Part shown: positions 8,526 through 18,080 of the stretch, piece by piece
Numbering within the stretch: position 1 is the first letter of the stretch
Layout: every line of letters starts with the position of its first letter
Assembly (NCBI GenBank): GCA_903895595.1
Contig: CAITUP010000091.1
Location: 145,342-209,341, forward strand
Direction of reading: 5' to 3'
Length of the DNA stretch: 64,000 bases
From: an uncultured Acetobacteraceae bacterium
GTDB taxonomy: Bacteria > Pseudomonadota > Alphaproteobacteria > Acetobacterales > Acetobacteraceae
Notes under the pieces: model-generated
Told to the model about the DNA's origin: nothing
The model's database searches: none
Seen by the model: the letters and a program-made list of their open reading frames with translations, nothing else
Program-made: the position numbers and the translations under genes

Positions 8526-9413
8526 ATGAAAATCGGATTCGTCGGCCTCGGCATCATGGGCCGCCCCATGGCTTTGAACCTCAAGAACGGCGGCCACGAC
8601 CTGATCGTGCCGGAGCGCGCCAGCCTGACCGCGGAAATCCGCGCCGCCGCGACCGTCGTCGCCGACGGCAAGGCCGTGGCCGCCGCTTCCGATGTCGTGA
8701 TCCTGATGGTGCCCGATACCCCCGATGTCGAATCGGCGCTGTTCGCCGCCAACGGCGTCGCGGCGGGGCTGAAGGCGGGCACGCTGGTGATCGACATGTC
8801 CTCGATCTCCCCCGTTGCGACCAAGGATTTCGCCGCGCGCGTCAACGCGCTGGGCTGCGACTATCTGGACGCCCCGGTGTCCGGCGGCGAGGTCGGTGCC
8901 AAGGCCGCCAGCCTGACCATCATGGTCGGCGGGCCGGATGCCGCGTTCGCCCGAGCAAAACCGCTGTTCGATCTTATGGGCAAGAACATCACGCATATCG
9001 GGGCCGAGAACGGCACCGGCCAGACCTGCAAGGTCGCCAATCAGATCATCGTCGCGCTGAACATCCAAGCCGTGGCGGAAGCGCTGGTGTTCGCATCCAA
9101 GGCGGGCGCCGATCCGGCCAAGGTGCGGTCGGCGCTGATGGGCGGGTTCGCGTCCTCGCGCATCCTTGAAGTGCATGCCGAACGCATGCTCGCCGGCACG
9201 TTCAACCCTGGCTTCCGCATCCGCCTGCACCAGAAGGACCTCAATCTGGCGCTGTCGTCGGCCAAGGACCTGAACCTTTCGTTGCCCAACACCGCCATCG
9301 CCCAGCAAATGATGTCGTCCTGCATGGCTCGGGGGGAGGGCGATCTGGACCACTCGGCGCTGGTTTTGGCCATCGAGAACATGGCCAATTACAGCATGCG
9401 CGATAAATCGTAA
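8526..9413 (+). CDS. glxR: 2-hydroxy-3-oxopropionate (tartronate semialdehyde) reductase family
   Basis: A 295-residue beta-hydroxyacid dehydrogenase. It has the N-terminal NAD(P)-binding motif MKIGFVGLGIMGRPMALNL, the substrate-binding block DAPVSGGEVGAKAASLTIMVGG, and catalytic-helix residues GQTCKVANQI containing the conserved Lys. It would reduce tartronate semialdehyde to D-glycerate in the cytoplasm, using the product of hydroxypyruvate isomerase encoded just upstream. 3-hydroxyisobutyrate dehydrogenase is the closest alternative within the same superfamily. The operon context favours the GlxR/GarR assignment. The start has a good AAAGGAG ribosome binding site. Confidence 0.85.
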   Translation: MKIGFVGLGIMGRPMALNLKNGGHDLIVPERASLTAEIRAAATVVADGKAVAAASDVVILMVPDTPDVESALFAANGVAAGLKAGTLVIDMSSISPVATKDFAARVNALGCDYLDAPVSGGEVGAKAASLTIMVGGPDAAFARAKPLFDLMGKNITHIGAENGTGQTCKVANQIIVALNIQAVAEALVFASKAGADPAKVRSALMGGFASSRILEVHAERMLAGTFNPGFRIRLHQKDLNLALSSAKDLNLSLPNTAIAQQMMSSCMARGEGDLDHSALVLAIENMANYSMRDKS

Positions 9414-9449
9414 CGCCGATCAGTCCACGAGAATCCGTCGCAGAAACCG

Positions 9450-9477
9450 GCATGGAACTTGAAAAACAGTTCCATGC
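9450..9477. promoter_or_regulatory. Inverted repeat between glxR and XRE regulator
   Basis: A perfect 10-bp inverted repeat, GCATGGAACT and AGTTCCATGC, separated by 8 bases. It lies 37 bp after the glxR stop and about 90 bp before the regulator start. There is no T-run on either side, so a simple intrinsic terminator is unlikely. It could be an operator for the adjacent XRE-type regulator, but that is inference from position alone. Confidence 0.4.
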
Positions 9478-9564
9478 GGCGTAACTTGTGCCACGAACGC
9501 TGGTTCTGAGACTCGACTCGCGACGAGCGACAGAACCGGTGCGATACCGGCCAAGGGGCGAAAC

Positions 9565-10449
9565 ATGTCGATGCGGTTTACGGAAATTGGGCAGCAACTG
9601 CGGGCCTACCGGCTCGAGTCCGGATTGCGGGCCGAGGAAATCGCCGCCCGCCTCGGTGTGTCGCGCGCGGCGCTGTATCGCTACGAAAAAGGCGAGGTTA
9701 TCAAGCTCGACACCATCAAGCGGCTGGCCGAACTGTTGAAAATTTCGCCGCTGTCGCTGTTGGGGATCGGAGTCGAGTATTACAGCCGCCCCATCGGCTA
9801 CGCCGAACGCGTCCGCCAGATCGAGGAAACCACCGATCAGGTCCTGCAACTGACCGGGCCGCTCTGCTACCTCACGACGTCCGATTCCTACGACGCGACC
9901 CTGGCCGCGGCTTTCGACGAAGCGGTGGAGCAGGCCGGCGACGAACGCGTGGCGATGCGCAGCCTGACCGAACAGGTCCTGGGCATCCAGATCGCCCGCA
10001 AGCGCATGTACACGATGCGGCGCCCGAGCATCATCGCCATGGTCTCCATCGCTTCGGTCCGGCGTCTGCTGGAAGACGGCATCGCCAGCGGCATCGCGGT
10101 ATCCGACCGGCTGCGCCGCATCTGCCGCGACGTGGCGGTGAAAGAGATCGAAAACATCGCGACGCTGATGGAAACCGAACCGATGGGCCTCCAATTCGGC
10201 CTGCTGACCGGGGTGCAACCCAGCTCGTCCTTCAAAATCCTGCGGGCGCGCGACCGCGTGTCGCTGGCGGTCAACCCGTTTTTGCCGGACATCTACCCCA
10301 ATTCGCACACCGGCGTCGCGATGATCACCGGTGCCGATGAAGCGGTGGCGGCGCATCAGCGCGTGGCCGAGGCCAACTGGCGCGACGCGCTTAAGGGTTC
10401 GGTCGGTGCGGCTCGTCTGCGCCAGCTGATCGCCGCGGCAGCGGGATAA
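9565..10449 (+). CDS. XRE-family helix-turn-helix transcriptional regulator
   Basis: A 294-residue cytoplasmic regulator. Residues 6-60 form an HTH_3/XRE DNA-binding domain (IGQQLRAYRLESGLRAEEIA, then RLGVSRAALYRYEKGEV and LDTIKRLAELL). The remaining 230 residues are a long effector-like region of a type found in alphaproteobacterial XRE regulators, with no ligand-binding motif that I can name. The 3' end overlaps the convergent MFS gene by 59 bp. It probably controls nearby metabolic genes (hyi-glxR upstream or the MFS/hyuA pair), but the target is not shown by the sequence. Confidence 0.85.
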   Translation: MSMRFTEIGQQLRAYRLESGLRAEEIAARLGVSRAALYRYEKGEVIKLDTIKRLAELLKISPLSLLGIGVEYYSRPIGYAERVRQIEETTDQVLQLTGPLCYLTTSDSYDATLAAAFDEAVEQAGDERVAMRSLTEQVLGIQIARKRMYTMRRPSIIAMVSIASVRRLLEDGIASGIAVSDRLRRICRDVAVKEIENIATLMETEPMGLQFGLLTGVQPSSSFKILRARDRVSLAVNPFLPDIYPNSHTGVAMITGADEAVAAHQRVAEANWRDALKGSVGAARLRQLIAAAAG

Positions 10450-11641
10450 TACGCGCCAGCGGCCAAGCCAGGGCGGTTACCGCGGCCGACACCAGGATCA
10501 ATGGTGTCAGCCTGCCACCGAATGCGTGCTCGTAAAGCGCCGATCCGATCGTGTCGGCCAACGGGACGGCGAAGTTCACCGTTGACATCAGGGCCGCGAA
10601 ACCGAACCCTTCCGCGCCCTCCGGACAGGCCTCAGCCGCGAGGCTGAACGTGGCGATGGTGGCCAACATGTTGGCGATCCCGGCGGCGAAATAAATCGCG
10701 ACGGCGCTGGCGGGGCCGCCCAGAAGCAGATAGGCCAAGGTGGTGACGACGCCGGCCAAGATACTCAGGCGCAGCAACGACACGGTCGGCATGTCGCGCA
10801 CGACGAAGCGGTAGAACACGCCGCCGGCGATCCACCCCGCCGCGTTGACCGACGCCAGCAGGCCGACGAACCCCTGGGAGAAACCCAGATGGTCCGTCAT
10901 GTGGAAATATAGCGGCGTGCCGAAGCCGGGGCTGAAATAATACAGGAACAAATAGGCCGCGATCAGCCACAACACGCGGGACCGCAACGCCCGCAGCAAC
11001 GCGGCGAACCGGTGCCGCAGGGCAACGAGGTCGATGGCGGCGCGCTCCTCATGGATTAAACGCAGGGCCGGCAGCACGGCCAGCGGCGCGGCGGCGGCGA
11101 TCCAGGCTGCGGTATGCAGCGCGTCGAGCGCGGCCAGATGCTGCGCCAACTGCCCGCCCACCACCGACGCGGCGATCATCGCGACATTGTAGAACAGCCA
11201 TTGCTGATTGACGAAAGCGCCGCTCCGCCCGGTGCGTTGCCCGTTCTCCACCAGCAAGGCACCGCACAAAGTGCTGGCGATCGCCAATGCCACCGACGCC
11301 AATACCAAAGCCGGCACAATCCCGGCCGGCGTGCTTGTCGTCGCCAAGCCGACGAAAGCTGCCGTACCCGCCAAACTCGCCAGCAACAGCCATCCCCGGC
11401 GGCGGGAGCCGAACAGCGGCACGAAATCCGACAGCACCCCGTATAATGGCTTGATCACCCAGGGCAGATCGACCACCGCCAGCGACGCGCTGATCTCGGT
11501 CGGGCCCCAGCCTTGCACCTCCTTCAGGAAATGCGTCAGCGGCACCCAGACGACGCCGGATTTGGCCTGTCCGATCCCCTCCATCGCGTAAACGATGGCG
11601 AAGAACCACATCAGGCGGTGGGTGGGGGGAGAAGCGGTCAT
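10391..11641 (-). CDS. MFS transporter, folate-biopterin (BT1)-like
   Basis: A 416-residue inner-membrane carrier with about 12 hydrophobic segments. The N-terminal half (KSGVVWVPLTHFLKEVQGWG, then LPWVIKPLYGVLSDFVPLFG and RRRGWLL) resembles the BT1/folate-biopterin branch of the major facilitator superfamily. The ATG at 11641 is chosen because the much longer upstream reading frame runs antisense through hyuA. It is divergent from hyuA with 78 bp between starts, which suggests a shared promoter region and possibly transport of the hydantoinase substrate. Its 3' end overlaps the XRE regulator gene. Confidence 0.8.
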   Translation of the reverse strand: MTASPPTHRLMWFFAIVYAMEGIGQAKSGVVWVPLTHFLKEVQGWGPTEISASLAVVDLPWVIKPLYGVLSDFVPLFGSRRRGWLLLASLAGTAAFVGLATTSTPAGIVPALVLASVALAIASTLCGALLVENGQRTGRSGAFVNQQWLFYNVAMIAASVVGGQLAQHLAALDALHTAAWIAAAAPLAVLPALRLIHEERAAIDLVALRHRFAALLRALRSRVLWLIAAYLFLYYFSPGFGTPLYFHMTDHLGFSQGFVGLLASVNAAGWIAGGVFYRFVVRDMPTVSLLRLSILAGVVTTLAYLLLGGPASAVAIYFAAGIANMLATIATFSLAAEACPEGAEGFGFAALMSTVNFAVPLADTIGSALYEHAFGGRLTPLILVSAAVTALAWPLARIIPLPRRSAGADEPHRPNP

Positions 11642-11719
11642 ATGCACCCGACCCTGCATGAGGCGTTGCCCCGGAACAAGGGGCGCGTCACGATACCGGG
11701 GTTCAACGGAGTTCGGCAC

Positions 11720-13795
11720 ATGCCCTGGCGCATCGGGATCGACATCGGCGGTACTTTCACGGACGTGGCCATGGTGGAGGAAGGGACCGGCCGCATCGGC
11801 ATCGCCAAGGTCCTGACCACGCCGCACGACTTTGGAGAGGGTGTGATCGCCGGCATCGCCCAGGGCCTGCGGGAAAACGCCATCGACCCCGCCGACGTGG
11901 CCCTCCTGTCGCACGCCACCACCGTCGTCACCAACGCGCTTCTCGAAAAGAAGGGCGCTCGGACCGGCTTCATCGCCACGCGCGGGTTCCGCGACCTGCT
12001 TGAATTGCGCCGTTCCTCCCGCCCCGACCTGTACGATCTGTTTCAGGACGGGCCGGCCGTGCTGGTCCCGCGCCGCCACCGGTTCGAGATCACCGAACGA
12101 ATCGACGCGCAGGGACAGGTCGTGACGCCTCTGGCGGAAGACGAACTGCCGGCGCTGATCGACGCCATCCGTACCGCCGGCGTGGAAACGGTGGCGGTCT
12201 CCTTCCTCTTTTCCTTCCTCAACGACGCCCACGAGCGGCGGGTCGGCGAAGCCCTGCGCGCCGCGCTGCCGGGCGTCGGGGTGTTTCTGTCCTGCGAGGT
12301 TCTGCCGGAAATCCGGGAGTTCGAGCGTGCCAGCACCACCGCCGTCTGCGCCTATGTCGGGCCGTTGCTCGCTGGCTATCTGGAACGGCTGTCGGAAGCG
12401 ACGTCTGCGTTGGGTTTGCCGCCGTTGTATGTGATGGGGTCCTCGGGTGGGGTGTTCGACATTGCCGAGGGGCTGCGGATGCCGGCGATGGCGGTCGAAT
12501 CCGGCCCGGCCGCGGGTGTGATCGCGGCGGTGCTGGTGGGGCGGCAATTGGACCGACCCAACCTGATATCGTTCGACATGGGCGGCACCACCGCCAAGGC
12601 CAGCGTGATCGCCAACGGGGAAATCGCCGTGACGGCGGAATACGAGGTCGGCGGCGCGGCGAACACGAAGCGCTGGATGCACGGCACCGGCCACCCGATC
12701 CGGGTGCCGGTGATCGATCTGGCGGAGGTTAGCGCCGGCGGCGGCTCCATCGCCTGGGTCGATCCCGGCATGGCGTTGAAAGTGGGGCCGCACAGTGCCG
12801 GCGCGGCGCCCGGTCCGGCGGCCTACGGCCGTGGCGGCACACGGGCGACGGTCACGGACGCCAATGTCGTGTTGGGCTATCTCGATCGGACCGCTTTGTT
12901 GGGCGGTGGGTTGCCGATCGACGCGGCGGCGGCGGAGCGCGCGGTGCTCGCCGATGTCGGGGTGCATTATGGCTTGTCGGCCATCGAAGCGGCGCAGCGC
13001 ATCGTTGGCATCGTGAACGCCAACATGGCGCAAGCGCTGCGCATTGTCTCGGTCGAGCGCGGCTACGATCCCCGCGAATTCAGCCTGATCGCGTTCGGCG
13101 GCGCCGGTCCCGTCCAGGCCGTGGCGCTTGCCGAGGAGCTCGGCATTCCCGAAGTGATCGTTCCGCCGGCGCCCGGCGCCTTTTCGGCCTTGGGTCTGGT
13201 GGCGACCGATCTGAAGCGCGACTACGCCCGGACGCTGTATGCCGACCTCGGCACCGTGGCGCCGGAACGCGTGGCGGACGTGGTCGCGTCCATGGAACAG
13301 GCGGGGGCGGCGATGCTGGAGGCATCCGGTGTGCCGGCGGACCGACGGGCGCTGCTGCGGTTGGCGGATGTGCGGTACCGGCGGCAGGCCTACGAGCTGA
13401 CGATTCCGGTGGCGGAGGGGCCGATTACCCGAGCGACATTGGACGAACTGGCGGCCGCGTTTCACGCACGTCACGAACAGACGTACGGTCATGCCAACCG
13501 CGCGGAAAGCGTGCAGTTGGTGACCCTGCGGGTGACAGCGGTCGGACGGCATGCTGCCTTGCAGCTAACGCGTGCCGGCGACGCCGGATTGGCCCGTGTG
13601 CGCCACCGGGACGTGTGGTTTCCGGCGGCGGGGCTTGTCAGTACACCTGTATATTGGCGGGATGGCCTCGTCGCGGGCGACACGCTGCCAGGGCCGGTTG
13701 TGATCGAAGCCTTGGATGCAACGGTTGTTATACTCCCCGGATGGAATGCCAAGGTCGATATTGGAGGATATTTGCACGTTACGCGGGTATCGTAG
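11720..13795 (+). CDS. hyuA: Hydantoinase/oxoprolinase family protein, HyuA-type
   Basis: A 691-residue ATP-dependent amidohydrolase of the ASKHA fold. It has the N-terminal phosphate-binding GIDIGGTFTDVAMVEE, HATTVVTNALLEKKGA, the second nucleotide-binding block FDMGGTTAKASVI, and FGGAGPVQAVALAEELGI near the C-terminal part. The family opens cyclic imides: N-methylhydantoin, 5-oxoproline, or (with partner subunits) acetone or acetophenone carboxylation. A hyuB partner is normally adjacent but none is present here, so the substrate is open. The ATG at 11720 is preferred, with CGGAG upstream, because the conserved domain begins four residues later. Confidence 0.88.
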   Translation: MPWRIGIDIGGTFTDVAMVEEGTGRIGIAKVLTTPHDFGEGVIAGIAQGLRENAIDPADVALLSHATTVVTNALLEKKGARTGFIATRGFRDLLELRRSSRPDLYDLFQDGPAVLVPRRHRFEITERIDAQGQVVTPLAEDELPALIDAIRTAGVETVAVSFLFSFLNDAHERRVGEALRAALPGVGVFLSCEVLPEIREFERASTTAVCAYVGPLLAGYLERLSEATSALGLPPLYVMGSSGGVFDIAEGLRMPAMAVESGPAAGVIAAVLVGRQLDRPNLISFDMGGTTAKASVIANGEIAVTAEYEVGGAANTKRWMHGTGHPIRVPVIDLAEVSAGGGSIAWVDPGMALKVGPHSAGAAPGPAAYGRGGTRATVTDANVVLGYLDRTALLGGGLPIDAAAAERAVLADVGVHYGLSAIEAAQRIVGIVNANMAQALRIVSVERGYDPREFSLIAFGGAGPVQAVALAEELGIPEVIVPPAPGAFSALGLVATDLKRDYARTLYADLGTVAPERVADVVASMEQAGAAMLEASGVPADRRALLRLADVRYRRQAYELTIPVAEGPITRATLDELAAAFHARHEQTYGHANRAESVQLVTLRVTAVGRHAALQLTRAGDAGLARVRHRDVWFPAAGLVSTPVYWRDGLVAGDTLPGPVVIEALDATVVILPGWNAKVDIGGYLHVTRVS

Positions 13796-13952
13796 ACACG
13801 TCCAAGTTGAATTATCATCGTCACGTAAGGAATGACAAAACCCGACAAAACGCGCGTGGCCCATCGTTCGCCGATGCGCCACAGTCTTGCTGAAGCGGCG
13901 GCCTCGGCTGTACGGTTCTGTATAGCAATATTATTCCGGTGGAGGTTATCCC

Positions 13953-14201
13953 ATGGCTGAGAAGGCAAAAACTCCCATCGATCCGTCGATCCGGGGAATC
14001 GTCTGCTGCCTGATGGATCTTGAGCAAGAGGCATTGTCGTTGGGTCAAAATTTGGCGGCGAACCTGATCGCGGCGGCCCATCTCGCATTGGCCAACCGCG
14101 ATGCCCCGGCCGTCAACGACAACCTCGGGCTACCGGTGGCAATCCTGAGCGGGCGGTCAGCTATCCGATTGAATGAGCGTCAGGGGATTGCCGGCGGCTG
14201 A
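13953..14201 (+). CDS. Small hypothetical protein, 82 residues
   Basis: Starts at an ATG preceded by a strong GGTGGAGG ribosome binding site, which is the main support for it. The product has a likely helical segment (LEQEALSLGQNLAANLIAAAHLALANRD) and no signal peptide, membrane span or recognised domain. Its last 45 bases overlap the 3' end of the convergent histidine kinase gene. It stands alone, and no function can be assigned. Confidence 0.55.
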   Translation: MAEKAKTPIDPSIRGIVCCLMDLEQEALSLGQNLAANLIAAAHLALANRDAPAVNDNLGLPVAILSGRSAIRLNERQGIAGG

Positions 14202-16662
14202 CACGCCGCCCGCGTCTCGTGCGCTGGAGATCGCCGCCTGCATCGTCAGGATAAAGCAGGCCCCAGTGCCCGTGTTGGTTACGGACAGGCCGCCGCCGAT
14301 CGACTGCATCATGCCGTGACTGATCGACAACCCCAGGCCGGTCCCCTCGCCGGGGGATTTCGTTGTGAAAAAAGGTTCGAACAGGCGTGGCATGACGCTG
14401 GCGGGAATGCCGCCGCCACGATCCACGATCCGCAGTTCGACCTGCGCGCGCGGTTTGGTGGGCGCCTCGATCCGCAAAACCCGTTGGTCGGAAGAAATAT
14501 TCCTCATCGCGTCCCGGGCGTTGACGCACAGATTGACGATAACGTTTTCGATCAGCACCAGCCGGCCCGTGACCCGCGGCAGATCCGATGGCAAATAGGT
14601 CTCGACCGTCACGCCGTAGCTGCGCAGCATCCCGCTGACCAGCGCCAGCGCGCCGGTCACGGCTTCCTCCAGATGCACCGGCTCCAGCGGCCCGGTATCG
14701 CCGCGGCCGAAAATACGCAGATGCGACACGATGTTTTTCGCCCGTTGGGCCTGCTCGACAATCCGGGTCAGCCGGACGCGCGCGCCGGGAATGCCGGCCG
14801 GTCCGATGGACAAGGCGTCCTCGGCGTTTTCGGCGGCCAGGGACATGACCGCGATGGGCTGGTTCAGCTCGTGCGCCAATCCGGTCGCGAGCTCGCCCAA
14901 GGTCGCGAGTTTGGCGTTGTCCATGACCTGCTGCGCCATGCCGTGCTCGCGGGTGATATCGGTCCAGTTGCCGATGATCTCGGTGCTGTCCGTATAGCGC
15001 TCCACCACGCGCGCTCGGTCGCGGATCCAGACGCCGCTGGAGCCCGGCAAATGATATTCGGTTTGCGCTTCGCCGGCTTCCAGCACACGCTGGAAGAATG
15101 CGTCGATCTGCGTACGGGCGTTGTCGCCGAGGTCGTCGTACCAGCCGGTCCCGCCACCCACGGCGTCGATGGTTCGGCCCGTGATCGTGGCGACGTTGTC
15201 GCTGATGAAGTCGATCGTCAGGCGTCCGTGTGCGTCTATGGTGCCGCGGTACACCGCGGTGGGCATGCCGGACAGCAACCGGCTGACTTCGCCCCGGGCT
15301 GTTTCCGCCGCGCGTTCGGCCTGCCGAGCGACGGCGGCCTCGGTTTGGGCTTTGCGAAGGGCGGTGATGTTGGTACCGATGGTTAGGATCTGGGCGACAT
15401 CGCCGGCCGGCCCGAAGATCGGCGTCTTGGTCACCAGCATATGCCGCTCGGGCTCGAACGGGGTGGCGAGGTACGATTGTTCGATATCGAAGATCGTTTT
15501 ACCGGTCCGAAGAACCTCGCGATCCGCTTCGTTGGCGTCTTTGACGAATGGGGCATCGCCCATGAAGTCCCCGATGCGTTTCCCCACCGGGGAACCGCCG
15601 GCGGGTCTGAAAAACGCGAGATAGGCCCGGTTCGTCCAGCGGATGCGCAGGTCGCGGTCCTTCAATTGAATCGTCGCAGGGGCCGATTCCAAAACGGTTT
15701 CCAGCAGCTTTTCCCCATCTTGGCGGCGGGCGATCTCCCGGATCAGGAAGGTGGCGATACCCAGCGCCAACGCACCGATGAAAATATTGCCGAGCAGCAC
15801 CTGATCGCGGAATCTGATGTAGGGCGCGAGGACTTCCTCGGTCGACAGGCCGATATTCACGATCAGCGGATATTCGCGGACGCTGCGGTAGCTGACGATG
15901 CGTTCGATACGATCGGTCGAGTAGGCGACGGTGTAGTTTCCCACCGGTTCGGCGCTTATCCGCTTGAACAGTTCCGAATTCGCGATCGATCGTCCGGTCG
16001 CCGGCCGCGAGGCGGGAGCGGATGACACCGTCCAACCCGACCAAAGCGATCGCGCCATGCTCGCCCAGCGAAAGCGAGTTATAGAAATTGGCGAAGTAAT
16101 TGGGGTCGAGGCCGAAGACGACCGTGCCGGCGAAACGCCCGTCCGGACGTTCCAGCCGGCGGCTGAATTGCAGGCTCCAGCGGCCGCTGGCCTTGGCCCG
16201 GACCGGCTGGCTGATGAACAGGCCGACATCGGTGCGGTCCCGCTGCACGATGAAGTGATCCCGGTCGCCGATATTATGACCGGCGGTGCCGACATTGTTC
16301 AACACAACCGTGCCATCCGTGTTGGAAATACCCAGCACCGCGGCTTCCGGTTGCAGCAGCAGATCGCTATGCGACACCCAGTAGTTCAGATCGAAACGAT
16401 CCGGGTTCTGGCGGTAGTCGCGCGCGACGTTTAACAACAACTGATCGATGGACCGGATTGTCGCGACAACGTGTTCCTCGGTCGCGCGGGCCAGGTTGCC
16501 CGCGTTCACCACCGCCTGTTCCTGAACGGCTTGGCGTTCCCGGCTGAGCGTGAACCAGGACGCCGACACGAAAGCGACCACGACCACCAGCACGAACGCG
16601 GTGAATTTCCAATTGCCGGACCGGATCGGTATCGGCCAGTTCATCGTGATCGGAGACGGCAT
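14157..16662 (-). pseudogene. Hybrid-PAS sensor histidine kinase, split by a frameshift
   Basis: Two reading frames together give one kinase of about 835 residues. Frame A (16662 to about 15990) encodes a membrane span (FTAFVLVVVVAFVSASWFTL) and a Cache-like periplasmic sensor ending GLDGVIRSRLAAGDRTID. Frame B (about 15985 to 14157) resumes with NSELFKRISAEPVGNYTVAYS, a second span, two PAS regions, an HisKA box (GELATGLAHELNQPIAVMSL) and an HATPase domain (NLCVNARDAM, GTGLGLSISHGMM). The shift falls at the tandem CGATCGATCG (15983-15992); removing one ATCG unit restores a continuous frame. Either the gene is inactivated or this is a sequence error. It is divergent from a CheY-like regulator. 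Confidence 0.8.
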
Positions 16663-16820
16663 CGACAGCTTCCGGATGGGACAAAGACAGGCAGCGGGCC
16701 ATCCTAACCCCGTACGCCGCGATGCCCTAGTCCCCTGGCAAGAGGATTGAACGCGCGGTCCGAAGCCGTTAGCAAGGCACCGCCGCCGGCAGACGGTGGC
16801 ATGAGGACCGCACACCCGCC

Positions 16821-17288
16821 ATGACGTTATTCGCCGCCCTCCCAACCGCTGAGAGCCCTCCACCGGTTCCGGTGCACTGGCAGGTCTTGATCGTCGACGA
16901 CGAAGCCGCCGTTGTCGAGGAACTCGCGCACGGTCTGCGCCTGCGCGGCTATCGCATCCTAACGGCCACCTCGGGCGCGGAAGCGTGGAACCTGCTGACG
17001 ACCCGCACCGACATAGGTGTTGCGGTATGCGACATCCGGATGCCCGGCATGGACGGCCACGCATTGACCCAGGCCATCGCAATGCGCAATTGCGATGGAC
17101 ACCGGACGCAGGTTATCATGATCAGCGGACATGGCACGTCCCACGATGAAGCGATCGCGACCGAGGCGGGCGCGGTTGCCTTCCTCAACAAGCCCTTTCG
17201 GGCCAGCGAGCTGCGCACCGCGCTCGGCATCGCCTTGCAGCGGGCCGGCGGGGACGATCAGACGTCGGGAAACGCCGTGAACGCGTAA
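16821..17288 (+). CDS. CheY-like response regulator, receiver domain only
   Basis: A 155-residue single-domain receiver. Residues about 22-140 hold the acidic pocket (VLIVDDE), the phospho-acceptor Asp in VAVCDIRMPGMDG, the Thr/Ser switch region MISGHG, and the conserved Lys in LNKPF. There is no output domain, so it likely acts by protein contact or as a phosphate relay or sink. It is divergent from the split histidine kinase, its likely partner, and overlaps the convergent PhoB-like regulator by 31 bp at the 3' end. Confidence 0.88.
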   Translation: MTLFAALPTAESPPPVPVHWQVLIVDDEAAVVEELAHGLRLRGYRILTATSGAEAWNLLTTRTDIGVAVCDIRMPGMDGHALTQAIAMRNCDGHRTQVIMISGHGTSHDEAIATEAGAVAFLNKPFRASELRTALGIALQRAGGDDQTSGNAVNA

Positions 17289-17962
17289 CCCTGGTTGCGG
17301 ATGGTGACGATGCTGCGCTCCCCGCCCGGACCGAGCTTCTGGCGCAAGTGGAGGACCAGGTTGTCGATCGCGCGCTCTTCGGACCGCCAGGGCCGCATGA
17401 AGACGCGCCGTGTCAGGGTTTCGCGATCGACCGGCTGATTGGGCGTTTCGAGCAGTTGGGCCAATAATTCGAACTCCGCCGCGGTCAGCGGGACGATCGA
17501 ACTGTCGGGCCGGTACAGCAGGCGCTCCGGCAACGAGAACCGCCAGCGCGGCTTCGCCTCCCCCGCGGCCGGCGCGGCCGCCGCCGCTCGGCGTAGATGC
17601 GCGCGCACACGCGCCACCAGCTCCCGTCCGGAAATTGGCTTGATCAGGAAGTCGTCGGCGCCGATTTCAAGCGCCAGAATCCGGTCGGCTTCGCGCTGGT
17701 TGGCGGTGAGGACCAGTACCGGCACCTGCGTCAGCATGCGCAGCCGCGGCAGCCGGGGGATCGAGTCCACGGACCCGAGAAGCTGATCGAGGACGATGAT
17801 GTCGATTTGGTTTGCCTCGACACGCGCCAGCGCCTGATCCCAGTCGGGTGCGGTCAGCACCTGCATGCCGTGGTGACGCAGGGATATCGCCATTTCGTCC
17901 GCGAGGCTGAGATCGTCCTCGACGATCAGCACAGTGGGATTGCCGTCTTCTCTGTCCTGCAA
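17258..17962 (-). CDS. OmpR/PhoB-family DNA-binding response regulator
   Basis: A 234-residue regulator. The N-terminal receiver (residues 10-125) has VLIVEDD, an Asp phospho-acceptor in DIIVLDQLLGSVDS, and a conserved Lys in FLIKPISGREL. The C-terminal winged helix (residues 140-230) ends with the recognition region RAIDNLVLHLRQKLGPGG and IVTIRNQGYAF. It should bind DNA when phosphorylated, probably by the adjacent kinase or another sensor. Targets are not evident. It overlaps the CheY-like gene convergently. Confidence 0.9.
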   Translation of the reverse strand: MQDREDGNPTVLIVEDDLSLADEMAISLRHHGMQVLTAPDWDQALARVEANQIDIIVLDQLLGSVDSIPRLPRLRMLTQVPVLVLTANQREADRILALEIGADDFLIKPISGRELVARVRAHLRRAAAAAPAAGEAKPRWRFSLPERLLYRPDSSIVPLTAAEFELLAQLLETPNQPVDRETLTRRVFMRPWRSEERAIDNLVLHLRQKLGPGGERSIVTIRNQGYAFTAFPDV

Positions 17963-18080
17963 GAGCGCGTCACCTCTTCATGGTACGGACCGGTCGCACC
18001 CTGCGTTGGGCGCGCAATCCTTCAAGAGCAATAGGCTATCGGCGCCGTGTCGGGCAAGAGAACAGCGACCGGTCCTCAGG

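Noticed and set aside
11642..13552. N-terminal extension of the BT1-like carrier frame to more than 1000 residues
   Set aside because: The extension is antisense to hyuA and has shadow-like composition; the carrier begins at 11641.
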